A DNA stretch of 64,000 nt from Patella vulgata. Taxonomy: Eukaryota; Mollusca; Gastropoda; Patellidae. Within the stretch, counting starts at the first letter, position 1. The number at the start of each line of letters is the position of its first letter. The notes below the pieces were generated by a model, which was not told the DNA's origin, made no database searches, and was given only the letters and a program-made list of their open reading frames with translations. The stretch lies in the NCBI RefSeq assembly GCF_932274485.2, contig NC_065883.2:72471339-72535338 (forward strand), written 5' to 3'. A program made the translations under genes and the position numbers. Positions 1 to 12,105 of the stretch are shown here, piece after piece.

Positions 1-47
1 TAGTCCTAAAATGCAAAATGACCTAGTTTGTGTCGAGTGGACTTTAA

Positions 48-88
<41 letters not shown>
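1..88 (+). repeat. SINE-A, 3' end with (CT)n tail
   Basis: Has the family end ATGACCTAGTTTGTGTCGAG, then GTGGACTTTAAACC and a CT run. Confidence 0.8.
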
Positions 89-89
<1 letters not shown>

Positions 90-1521
90 TTCACATGAGA
101 CTAGAACATACATGTATGTGTATTTCCTTGATCGAACAAGTCTACAGTAGAAATTGTTTTCTTAATGGCCGTATAAATTTGATATTGTTGTTAACCAATC
201 TAATATTGTAATATCATCCAATGGTATTCCATATGATATCCCGCAGGAATTTTATACTCGCACTTCTATCCAAATGTTGAACACAAAATCCCCCCAAACC
301 CTCCAAAACATATATACTCTAGTTTGATTAGATTTCGTTACCATAGTTACAGCAGATAGCTCAGATACCACTGTTATTGTGTGAAGGTTTACACAGAAAA
401 AAAAAATGGATGACATTCTTAAATCAGAATATAACAAACTCGAGAATACTAGAAATACTGAATAGTAGAAAATAGTTCATGGCTGCAAAAAAAAAAATGG
501 AGGACACTCTTCAATCAGAATATAATGTAAACAAGGGGTTTTTTTGTTTGTTTTTTTTAACAAACCCTGGAATACTAGAATTAATGATTAGTAGAAATAT
601 AGTTTATGGCAGCTTTGTATGAATTAGTACCATACGTCGGAATTCCTGCGTCTGCAGAAAAGTGCACCTACATATGATGCAATTGATACTGATGAATGTA
701 GAGAATTCACAACTGGTATATTGTTTTAGCTATCTTAAAGTGATGCAGTTTGCATCGGCTTTAAAATTACCAGGTGCAGGACTTAGTGCCCCACAATGTG
801 GCAGCATGTAAAAGATCCCTAAATGAATAGTAGGTCATAGCGCCACTGACAGGGCAGCCCCTCATAACTCACTATCGACATGTTATTTTATGTTTAGGAT
901 CTTTCAATATGACAAAAGTTTTCTAAAACAAGATATAATGTTGTTTTAAAGAAAATTGGATGATTAAGATTATGTATTTATCTGAAGTGCTACTTTAAAT
1001 CCTAATTGGCCACGATGGTGAACTCAGTTTCTTAATTCTGTTCTTGAACAATTATATTCAAACACACAATTGTCTATAATTTACTGAAAATAAATTTTGG
1101 TACAGTATATGATTTATTGTAAATGCATTAAATATTGGTATATAACATTGTTGCATTATTAAATAGTTATGTCGATATATGGAATTTATTTGGTTGTAAT
1201 TCGTTCTTTACTTAAAGCTTTGTTGTGCTTTTAGCACAGTTGTATGAAAATGGATATGCAATGGTGTGAACCATCACATTAGGAAATGCATCTACAATCA
1301 GACTGCACGCCAAGGGCATTATAATACACTATGAAATATCAGAAAAGGCCATCAGCTATACATGTACTTAGTATTAATTTGAAGTATGGTATCTTTATTG
1401 ATGCATACCACTTAAATTGATGAAGAGCTTGTCAAAATTACTTGATATAATTGTAATATGAAAGGTCAAAAAGATGGCCATTCACAAAATGTACAATCCT
1501 GTATATCTACCTCATTTTTAG

Positions 1522-1716
1522 GGGGTTTTTTTTGTCCCATCCGATCAGCTAGACACTACTGTTTCTTGTTAGTCCTTCCGGCCTATAACACTGGCGACGG
1601 GGAAACAATGGCGGAATATTCTGAGGAGCTTTCTCGGCCAACATCGGATGCGAAGTCGAGACTTCCATGTTTAGCGAGCCGCCGTCTTACTCACTTAGCC
1701 ACTGTAGCTCCCAATG
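1522..1716 (-). repeat. SINE-B, 5' portion, diverged
   Basis: On the minus strand it reads GGAGCTACAGTGGCTAAGTG and TTGGCCGAGAAAG, the SINE-B tRNA-like head. Confidence 0.7.
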
Positions 1717-2090
1717 TTTGTTAAAATTGTTTTGTGATATTGATATGTGAAAGGGTGGGGTGGAAGGATATTAGGAGCGAACAGGTGTTAAGTGTGTGTT
1801 TACTATGGAATACAGGCTTGAAGAGCAGACGTGAGATTGAACTGTACATTTATAGAGTAGGGAGGTGTAGCAGAGGTTTATAAATAGATAAACATTCAAT
1901 CGTTTCTTATCGCTAAAGGCAGGTTTCAAATTATTTATTTACTATAAGATTCGGCATTGTACTTGTAGAAAAAAAAAAGTGGAGCAGCAAACATGCTATA
2001 GCCTATTCACTATTTGTGCTCTCTGCCCTGGAGAAGACAGCCCCCAGAATAAATAAACAAACACAAGATGATTCGTGTGAAATTCATTTA

Positions 2091-2466
2091 TTAAAGATAC
2101 ATTATGGGAGATTTGATAAAGAGCTGACAGTTCTCACTATAATAGTTAAAAACTAGATAATGTAAAGGCAATTTGCTGAAAATTTCAGTCAAATTGATCC
2201 AGTCTGAACCGATCATCATTACTAAAGTCAGTATGATAAAAAAAAAAACATAGTCTCGGTCATCCATTTCATGATTAAATTATGAATGGAAGTCGAACAG
2301 CAAATCGGAACCTAATCCAATAAACATTGCAGGCTAGCGATGCCATCGAGAGTTGATTATGGTCTGGATAAGTTAATTAATGTCTAATTGATAATTTAGA
2401 TAACATTTCAGTCCTAAAGGAAGACCTGCAATAGGTAGATTTAGCTCTTGCATAATGTATGTTTAA
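2091..2466. mobile_element. TTAA-flanked MITE family M1, copy 1
   Basis: TTAA-AGATACATTATG at the left, CATAATGTATGT-TTAA at the right; internal AAAGAGCTGACAGTTCTCAC and TAGATTTAGCTCTTGC shared with other copies. Confidence 0.85.
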
Positions 2467-3067
2467 ATGAAGCATTCATAACGTCATGTTATTCATTTTG
2501 ATTTCTTTTGGTTCTTGTTGACGGATGTTCACAAGTTGTTTCTGAAATCTTTCAACTTTATTAAATGTCTGGAAAACCCCCCAAAATGATTGATTCACAA
2601 GTTTGAAAGTCATTTGCTGGATTTCAGAGCAACAAAATTATTGATTGTTCTCAAATTATACTCCGGCAATCCGTTCTGTCGATTTTCGTATCTCTATACC
2701 GATGGTCTGACTGAAACATGGCGATACTACCATAAATGATTTCATACTCTAGTTCAATTTGACATTTTGTTGTTCCATTAGCAGTGTATGATGGTATTTG
2801 CGTGAGATCATTTTCTATGTATGGAGTTTGGGACGATTACGCACCAAAATATTGATTTGCTCAAAAAGTATTACTTTCCCTAATTGTTTCCAATATTTTT
2901 TTTAAAGCATTGCAGGAGATTAATTTCTGATTTGTGCGTTTAGGATATTATTAAATAAAAACCACAAGATCATGCCTGGAGTTGTTTGTTTGCTTGATGT
3001 TGACCAATATTAACTGATCATTGAAATTAAATATATTATAAAATATATTATTTTATCATGATTTGTG

Positions 3068-3295
3068 GGGTTGGATAGCCAAATGATAAGTGCTTGCATG
3101 TTGTATCATAAGGTCTGTCACTGAGTCAGCTGGTGTGGTTTCGATTCCCTGGTTATACGTGGTAAGGAATAAGGAATAGGGTCGTCTGTCCAATCTTATG
3201 GGTTTTCTCCAGGTCCTCTGGTTTGCTCCCACTGCTAAAGGCCCCTACGTGCAACCTAGTTTGTGTGGAGTGAGCATTAAATCTCTCACTCCATA
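3068..3295 (+). repeat. SINE-A copy
   Basis: Head GTTGGATAGCCAAATG, B box GGTTTCGATTCCC, and the body GGTTTTCTCCAGGTCC; lacks the segment between the GTGCAA and CCTAGTTTG motifs. Confidence 0.8.
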
Positions 3296-3526
3296 TCCTC
3301 TGTGTCACCCATGTACATCTCTATTGTATGTTAATGTTTCGTGTAGGAGAAATACAAACAACAGTACGCGTGGCAACAACAATACCGATAGCGACAGCAG
3401 TGGGTCATCGAGACCAGACATAAACACTATTATTTCTCAATCATGTTAATATCTATGACAAATAATAAATTAATTTCTAAATCATTCTCTTCTACTTTTG
3501 AAGTAGAATATCCGGACACTATCTGG

Positions 3527-3760
3527 TTAAAACACAGGTCCTATTTCGTTTGATTTTTTTATCGTTCAGAATTTCGTTTTACTTGTTATATAACCCACGT
3601 TATATAAACCCACGTTCTGGTTGATGTGAGGGATTAGCCAATGAAATGGTCTGTAATGACGTGCTGTGTGCACGGAACTTTGGTTATCCCACTAGAAACA
3701 TCAACGCTGATTTGTTAATCAACTGTCTGATGGCATATGGTTAAAAGCCACTATGACCCC
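3527..3760. mobile_element. TTAA MITE family M2, diverged or truncated copy
   Basis: Starts TTAA-AACACAGGTCCTATTTCG and contains GGATTAGCCAATGAAA, shared in reverse with 10894-11100. Right end not identified. Confidence 0.5.
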
Positions 3761-3982
3761 TGACACGACTTTCCACTACAACCAGCCAGATCTTCATGTT
3801 GTGGAGGCCATCGAAAGTATAAAAAAAAACCAAACATAATATAGATCTGTATTGCTCTAGAATATGATGCTCCATGTTTTTATTCATCAAACTGTTTTTT
3901 CTATGTCTGATATTTTGTGTCCATTTTGATATCTAGTCATGAATTGATATCTAATTATACAATATTTTTTGTATATTTTCAG

Positions 3983-4098
3983 ACCTGACCTTATACAATA
4001 TGAAAAACTACAGAAATCTAACGCTGTACACAATCTTAACAATGCTTTTACCGTGGCTGAGGAAAAACTCAGTCTTACACCATTGTTGGAGGCTGAAG
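3983..4098 (+). CDS. SPTBN1: β-spectrin exon a1: CH2 domain, first part
   Basis: Acceptor TATATTTTCAG, donor GTTTGT. Enters in phase 2, ends phase 1. Reads [19 protein letters not shown] and on to LTPLLEAE, the middle of CH2 in the F-actin-binding module. The upstream CH1 exon was not found in 1-3982, so the preceding intron is at least 3.9 kb. Confidence 0.95.
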
Positions 4099-7000
4099 GT
4101 TTGTCTCTTTGTTTTTGTTTTTTTTTCAATGTTTTTTTTGTTTTTAATTCTTGGGAAATTTGTTTGTGAAATGTCCATTAAATGCTTATTGGTTAAATGT
4201 TTAACACATAGTTGGCATAGCCCTACCGGTAATTAATTGTACAGCAAAACGCAGACAAAACAAACAATTCGTCAGGGATACAGAAAATATAAATTGAAAT
4301 AGCTGCATTGGTGACTATTTTGAGCTAGCATTGTTATAAATCATACATTTTTGTGTGAATAAGGCTTGAAAAGAAATTAGATCCTATGCTTTCATCTTTC
4401 ATACAATTAAAGATGGCCTATTCTTTTATTTTTTTTTAATTCAAACTATGCTGATTACAATAATATTTGTATGAGATTTCCGAACAGGCAACGCCTATGT
4501 AAATTCCTCTGTCTTATAAACATACAGACATTATTGAATTAAGATTATTATTTAATGATGTTATTATAAACAATTGTAGGTATTATCTATATCTATTATC
4601 TCGGATGTTTAATTGTTTATTTTATTTATTTTCTAGACGTCAATGTGGACTTCCCCGATGAAAAGTCTATCATCACATACGTTGTTACATATTATCATTA
4701 CTTCTCTAAGATGAAGGCTGATTCAGTCCAGGGAAAACGTATTGGAAAGGTAAGAGACATTTCTCAGAATTATAAACAGAAAAGTTGATGAACTTTGCAT
4801 TTTGGGAGGGAGCCACAGTTGCTAATTGGGTAAGACTCTCGCTCGCTGGTCTGGAAGTCGCGTGTTTGATACCTGCATTGGCTAGAAAGGTAAGAGGTAT
4901 CTCTCAGAATTATCAACAGAAAAGTTGGTGAACTTTGCATTTCGGGAGGGAGCCACGGTGGCTAAGTGGGTAAGACTCTTGCTCGCTAGCCTGGGGGTCG
5001 CGTGTTTCATCCCAGAATTGGCTGAGAAAGTTCATCAGGATTTTCCGGCGTGATTTCCCCTTGTCAGTGGTGCAGGGCGGAGGGGCTGACAAGGAAAGCT
5101 GTCTAGACATTTGGATGGGGTGAAAAACCGAGAATCTGTGCACATAAAAGATCCCTTGGCAGTTGGAATTCGACATAAGAGTAGGCCATAGTGCCTAGAA
5201 TTTTTAATCGTGGTTTCCCTTTGTCAGTAGTCTAGTTGTTTGGATGGGACAAATAAAGGAGTTCCGATATACACTTTTGCATGCAGGGGTACCCTTCACA
5301 GTTATAATTCAATTGCTGTCAGGGCAAAATTTCCGTCATAGCACACTGCCTGGATTTAGGCCATCTTTAAAGCTTGGTCGGTGCCAAAAAGTAGGGTGTT
5401 ATACCCCATTTCATTTGTTCATTAGTATGAAATGTCAAAAAATGTAGACTTTAACGAATGTTTTATATTTCAGGTCATTGATGGTTGTATTGATAGTGAG
5501 ACTAATGTCCACGAATACGAGAGTTTGACCTCTGACCTGTTAGAATGGATAGAACAGACCATCGTTATATTAAACGACCGACAGTACGCCAACTCTCTAA
5601 CTGGTGTTCAACAACAACTTGCTGCATTTAATACATACAGAATAGTAGAGAAACCCCCAAAGTAAGTAGTATTCTGGTCGGCCCTTTTCCAGTTAAATAA
5701 ATTTCTCTTTAGGGACAGGGCAGCCTCTCAGAGAGAGAGAGAGAGATGGGGTTTACCGTCTACTTGACACAAACTTTACTGTTAAATATATTTCTCTTTA
5801 TGGACAAGGCAGCCTCTCAGAGAGATAAAGAGAGATGGAGTTTAACGTCCATGCGACACAAACTTGTCATTTCGAGACTAACATATGGTTATTCAGAAAT
5901 TCGCATGTGCATAGGGGTCTTTATCAATGGTTGGACAGGCGACCATACTCCTTGTCATGTCAGTTGACTCAATGACCCGCTATAACCATAACACATGTAA
6001 GAACAATTTATTGTGGTGACGTTTCGAAGAGTATTTTCTACACTTTTTCAAGCAAGCATGAGTTTCCATATTTTATAAAATGTGTTTTGTTGTATTTTTT
6101 TTTAGGTTTGATGAGAAGGGCAACTTAGAAGTCCTTCTCTTTACCATCCAAAGTCAAATGAGGGCCAACAATCAACGCCCTTATTTACCCAAAGAGGGTA
6201 AAATGGTTTCGGACATAAACAAGGCATGGGAACGGCTAGAACACGCAGAACATGCAAGGGAACTGTCCTTACGTGAAGAACTGATCAGGTTGGTTATTAT
6301 TATCTTAATGTTATTCTAATTATAGCAGGGAGCCACGGTGACTCAGTGAGTAATTATAGTGGGGAGCCACGATGACTCAGTGCGTGATAATAGTGGGGAG
6401 CCACGATGATTCAGTGAGTAATTATAGTGGGGAGCCATGGTGACTCAGTAATTATAGTGGGGAGATATGGTGACTCAGTAATTATAGTGGGGAGATATGG
6501 TGACTCAGTAATTATAGTGGGGAGCCATGGTGACTCAGTAATTATAGTGGGGAGATATGGTGACTCAGTAATTATAATTGGGAGCCACGATGACTCAGTG
6601 AGTAAGACGTTGGCTTGCTAACCAGGAGGTTCCGTGTTTGATCCTTGTGTTGACCGAGATAGTTCATCAGGATTTTTTCGTCAGGGTTCCCTCTCGTCAG
6701 TGGTGCAGGGCCTCTGTCCGGGCAAAATTTCCCTCATAGCCCACTATATGGCATATGCTCATCTTAACAGTTAGACATTAAATAAAACCACATTCCATTT
6801 CAATATTGTTAATGCTGTTGATCCTTCTACTTTCATTTTTTGATCAATTTTGCCTGGTAAAAAATATTTAGGCTCAAATTCAATCAGATTAAAATGAGGG
6901 CCATCAAAATAAATTCATCCTGAATGTTTACAAATTTTCGATTCAACATATTTTTGTAAATACTGAACTGAATTGAACCAGATGGATTCATCTTTCATGA

Positions 7001-10000
7001 TGAATGAAGATCATCGGCTTTAGTACTTTAATTCACCAAACAAAATTTCAATTTTTACTTGGAGTAAGTCATACAACTGTGTTTGAAATATCATATAAAC
7101 AGAAAAAAATTATGTGAAGAAATGATTTATTAACTTTATACCCATTTGCTTTCAGACAAGAGAAATTGGAGCAACTTGCTGCCCGATTTGATAGAAAAGC
7201 CGGTATGCGTGAAACTTGGTTGAGTGAAAATCAACGCCTTGTGTCAACAGATAATTTCGGATCGGACTTGGCTTCCGTGGAAGCTGCTACAAAGAAACAT
7301 GAAGCTATAGAGACAGACATTAACGCCTACGAAGAACGAGTGAAGGCTGTTAAAGCTGTAGCCAGAGAACTAGAACAAGAAAACTATCACGATATCGTGA
7401 GAATAAATGCCAGGTAGGTTTATAGAATACAGTACGGACATCGCGATGGTTTGTTCTGACACAATATTACCGTGTACTTACTTCTTTGTAAAGCGGCTCG
7501 GTGTGTAAGGCGCTGGCTTGCTAATTTCAAGGTCCCACGTTTAATTCTGGTGCAGGATGAAAGGCCTAGTAATTTGAATCGGTCGTAAGACTGAGGTCCC
7601 CTGCACAATTGATGTGCACGATGAGAACCCATGACAGCTGGAATTTGAAATAAGAGTAGACCTTATTGCCGATTTCCAAGCAAAATTTCCCTTGTAGTAC
7701 ACTGTATTGCATATGCCTGTCTTCATTGGCCCAGTTTGAGCAAAATGTACGATGGATTTCGCAAAAAGAATAGATTTACTAGTTTCACTCTCTTGGCACA
7801 ATTTGCGTCATCGCCTACCTCATTCAAAGACGGGTCTTTGTAATAAAGGCCTAAATATTAATTTTGAAAGATAATATATTTATGTTTTTAACCATAAAGT
7901 ATTTATTTATTTATTTTTTTCCTTTCAGAAAAGACAATGTTAATCGTTTATGGGATTATTTATTAGAATTGTTACGAGCTCGTAGAATGCGACTTGAATC
8001 AACTCTTAGTTTACAGAAAGTATTCCAAGAAATGTTATACATTCTCGACTGGATGGGTGAGATCAAAGTAAGTACACATTTGTTTAAAAGTTTGTTCGTC
8101 TACAAAGAAGTTTGCCATATTTTGTAATCACCCATGTCAGTCCGTGCACATGATGTAGTGTGGATGGCCAAATGGTTAGAATGTGCACTGCTGGGACCTC
8201 CGGTTTCCTATCACAGCTAAAGACCACCATTATTGAAATAAAATTGAATCCTATGTTAGTCCTGAAATGACCTAGTCTGTGTTGAGTAGAGTTAAACCGC
8301 ATTCCTCTCTCTTTCTCTCTCCCATTCACATGTGTTTTTTGTTTTGGCTCTACGGACCAAGATACTTAAAAAGTGATATTGTTTTGAGGCTATATGACTC
8401 AGATTATGTCCAATCTTTACATAGTGTCAAGGGGAGCCATGGTAGTTCAGTGGTCAAGATCTTCGCTCGTCAACATCGAGGTCCCATGTTTGATCCCTAC
8501 GTTGGCCGAGAAAGTTCAGGACCCAGGGTCTGGCAAGGAACAATGTATAGTTGTTCGAATGGGATGAAAAACCGAGGTCCTGTGTACACATTGGCAGTTG
8601 CAAATTACCGCAAGTTAATCTGTTACTAGTATTAGCGCTAAAGGTAAATTACTCCGACTGGTATAAGCTTATTGACACTTTCAGAGTATGATTTTTTTTT
8701 ATGGTATATTTTAGGCTCGACTATCGTCAGACGATTATGGTAAACATCTGATGGGTGTCGAAGATTTACTACAGATACACAGTCTATTGGAGGCAGACGT
8801 CCACGTCGTAGGTGAACGTGTTAAAACCGTTAATGGTATGGCCAGTCGCTATGTAGACGGCGACATACCAGAACTCTCAGGTAATTATATTATTTGAAAG
8901 GTTTCCAACGTGTGTACTTTAGGTCATAAGGTCTGCCATTGACCCCACACTTGTATGTGACAAGGTGTAGGGTTGTCTGCCTAACCTAATGAGTTTTCTC
9001 AAGGTTTTCAAAAGACCTGTATGCGTAAATGAATTATTAAAATAGAATTGAACCATATAATTATTGGTATACTGGGGTATTTTTAAATGGGAATAGCGCT
9101 TAACTAGAAATATTTGTCTTAAACTTGAGATTTTTCTTTATTCATTTTCAAAACTTTCCAGAATACCTTTTCTGCAGAAAACTTTATGTAAACATATCAA
9201 GGGGAGTAACTCATGAATAAACTAAGGAAAAGGAAAATGAAATTTATTTTATGTCGTTCAGGTTACCATCCCTGTGATCCAGAAATGGTAAAAGAACGTA
9301 CGACCACACTGGAATCAGCGTACGCAGAACTAGAACAGTTAGCGGCAGACAGACGCGCTCGTCTGGAAGAGTCGTGTAAATATTGGAGATTCTCATGGGA
9401 AATTGCAGATGAAGAAGGTTGGATTAAAGAAAAGGAACAACTTATGTCATCACCAGAGTTGGGACATGATCTCACTAGTGTCACCTTACTTTTATCCAAA
9501 CATAAGGTATGTACTGTGTGGCAAAATTCTCTAATTTAGAGGGGGTTGGATGGCCAAATGGTTAGCACATGCGCTCTTTATCATAAGGCCTGTCATTGTG
9601 TCAACTGCCCTGGCTTCAATTCCCCTGTTGTACATGAGTAGGGATGCCTGTCCAACTTTGTGAGTTTTCTCTGTGTTCTCCAGTTTCCTCCAACGTGCAA
9701 GCAAATTATTTAGATAAAATTGAACCATATGTTAGTCCCGAAATGGCCTAGTTTGTGTCGAGTTGCCATTAAACCCCATTTCTCTCTCTCTCTGTAATTT
9801 AGACAGGAGAGCCACGGTGGCAGAGTGAGAATGGCACGACATCACTAACGGAGCAATTCAGAGTTTGCACAGCCTGTTGATCAAGAGCTTGGTCAATAAA
9901 CCTGAATGAAAAAAAAACAAAATAATGCTCAAATATTAATATACATTGTTTTATAGACTTGACTTGATATTAATTCATTTTTCTTTATTCAGGCTATTGA

Positions 10001-12070
10001 GGATGAGATGACTGCCCGCCATTCCCATCTGAAGTCCGTGACCCAGGTTGGTGACGATCTCATTGAAGCTGGTAATTTCGGAGCAGACAAGATTCAGCAG
10101 AATATAGATGAGATTAATCAACAATGGGAAAGTTTAATAGATCTAGCTGCTTATCGCAAAAAACGCCTCTTAGAGGCTGTCGATTTCTATCAAGTAAGTT
10201 ATTTTTTATTTACGTTTTGAACATGATGAAATGCTCATCGGGACTCGGGGGGGGGGGGGGGGGGGGTGGATGGTCGAATGGTTAGCCTGTGTGTCCAGTA
10301 TAATAAGGTCTGTCATTGAGTCAACTGGCATTGGTTTCCCATTGTCAGTGGTGCAGGACGAAGGCCCTGATAAAAAGGACAGCTGTCTAGTTGTTTGGAT
10401 GGGACGAAAAACCGAGGCCTCCTGTATAGACATTGGTAGTTGGAATTCAATATAAGAGTAGGCTATAGTGTCACTGCCTGGGCAAAATTTCCCTCATAGC
10501 ACACTATGGCATACGCCTGTCTTCATTAGCCCAGTCGGAGCAGTAGGATGTTAAACCCCATTTCAGTTCTCTCATAGCGTACCTGGTGGCGTACCAGTCA
10601 GAGCAGAACAGTAGGATGTCAAACTCCATTAAAATATCATTTCATTTTCTACCCTTGTAAAATTCAGCAGATAACGTAGATAGAGTGTCTAACTGAAATG
10701 TATTTTGTTGTGTTGTAGTTTTTCGCAGATGCGGATGATGTAGATACATGGATGTTGGATACATTACGTATGGTATCTAGTGAAGATGTTGGTAAAGATG
10801 AAGCCAGTGTTCAATCTCTCCTTAAAAAACATAAGGTCAGTTTAGTTATATTTATTAATAAGTAGTAATATTCATAGTTGACTATCAATCTGATTAAAGT
10901 ACAGATCTATATTTCGTTTCGTTTTTTTATAATTTCGATGGCCTAAAGCTCGCCGTAACAAACCGTTTCATTGGCTTATTCCTCACTTCAATAAGAACGC
11001 CTGTTATATAACAATTCTTCCAGATCCTAGTGTAGTACAGACAAGTAAAACGAAATTTGGATTTATGAAAAAACAACACAAAATAGGATCTGTGTTTTAA
11101 TTCAGAGTGTGTCGACTGTATTTAATTCACATAGAGGACAAATTCATTACATCCAGGGTTAAACTCCTGGAATCTAGTAAATATCTCCTGGAAAATGACT
11201 GGAATTTTAAGGGGAAATGTAGTTAGGAAATGTAAGTTAAGGGGGGAAAACTAGCATTTAAAAAATTTGTTGTCGGGGTAACACATGTTTTGGGAAAAAA
11301 TTATGAAAAACGTAGGTACACTGTATCTCTGTAACTAATTAAGATATCTACATTTTACATCATTTTTGAAAGTCAGGCATGGAGAAATATGCATCGTATG
11401 TTTTCTTGAATGGGATATTTGATATTGTTGTTTTATTTATTTCAGGAGGTAACAGAAGAACTGAAGAATTACCAAACATCTATCGAAGCATTACATGAAC
11501 AAGCTGCCGGTCTCGGGGAACAAGTAAGTAGAATTTGTACCCAAAGTAGATTCACGGTCTATCATGTTTTAGCCTGGCATGAACATTCGACTCCCAACTA
11601 GGATGTTCCCTGGTTCGAATCCTGACCTTGTGGGTTCTCTCCGGTTTCCTGTCACTGCTAAAGACCCCTAGCTTGTGTTGAGAAGACATTAACCCTTAAC
11701 CGGTCGACGTCATTTTGACGTCATGACGTCAAGTGGTCAGGCTAAATAAAGGCCGACGTGAAATATTTTGTATGCCTATTTCAATCGACTACTGCCGAAT
11801 AATTAAAAAGTTGAAGGGGGGATAAGTTGATCTATAATTTGCAAATCATTCTAAATTCTTTTCATGAGAAATATCGTCTTCAGAATCGGTGTCATCGATA
11901 TAATTCGAGACCTGTATTTCAACAAGTTCCTTTCTGACACGCATTCGTGGCCATATCTATTAAATACGAAACTAAATACGCAAATGCGACTTATAAAAAA
12001 GGTTCTTGCTGTGGTCCACTTAGCTGTATAACGTGGTGACTATAGTGGACAATGACTGGTTAAGGGTTAA

Positions 12071-12105
<35 letters not shown>

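Larger units (their letters stand above)
91..3067. other. Intron of β-spectrin (5' side), mostly unique AT-rich DNA
   Basis: No exon found. Holds a degenerate ~100-bp direct duplication at about 393-620 (AAAAAAATGGA.GACA.TCTT), a reverse SINE-B (1522-1716) and a TTAA MITE (2091-2466). Confidence 0.6.

Noticed and set aside
1458-1724. 88-residue open frame
   Set aside because: Overlaps a reverse SINE-B; composition and lack of splice context argue against coding.
91-3982. A CH1-domain exon upstream of exon a1
   Set aside because: No frame shows the expected LLLWCQ-type segment with splice sites; the exon must lie left of the window.
6427-6621. Open frame with [10 protein letters not shown] repeats
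   Set aside because: Translation of the 30-bp amplified SINE head.
9540-9640. tRNA genes at SINE heads (GGTTGGATGGCCGAATGGTT...GGTTTCGATTCC)
   Set aside because: A and B boxes are present but acceptor and anticodon stems do not pair into a cloverleaf, and each is followed by a SINE body.
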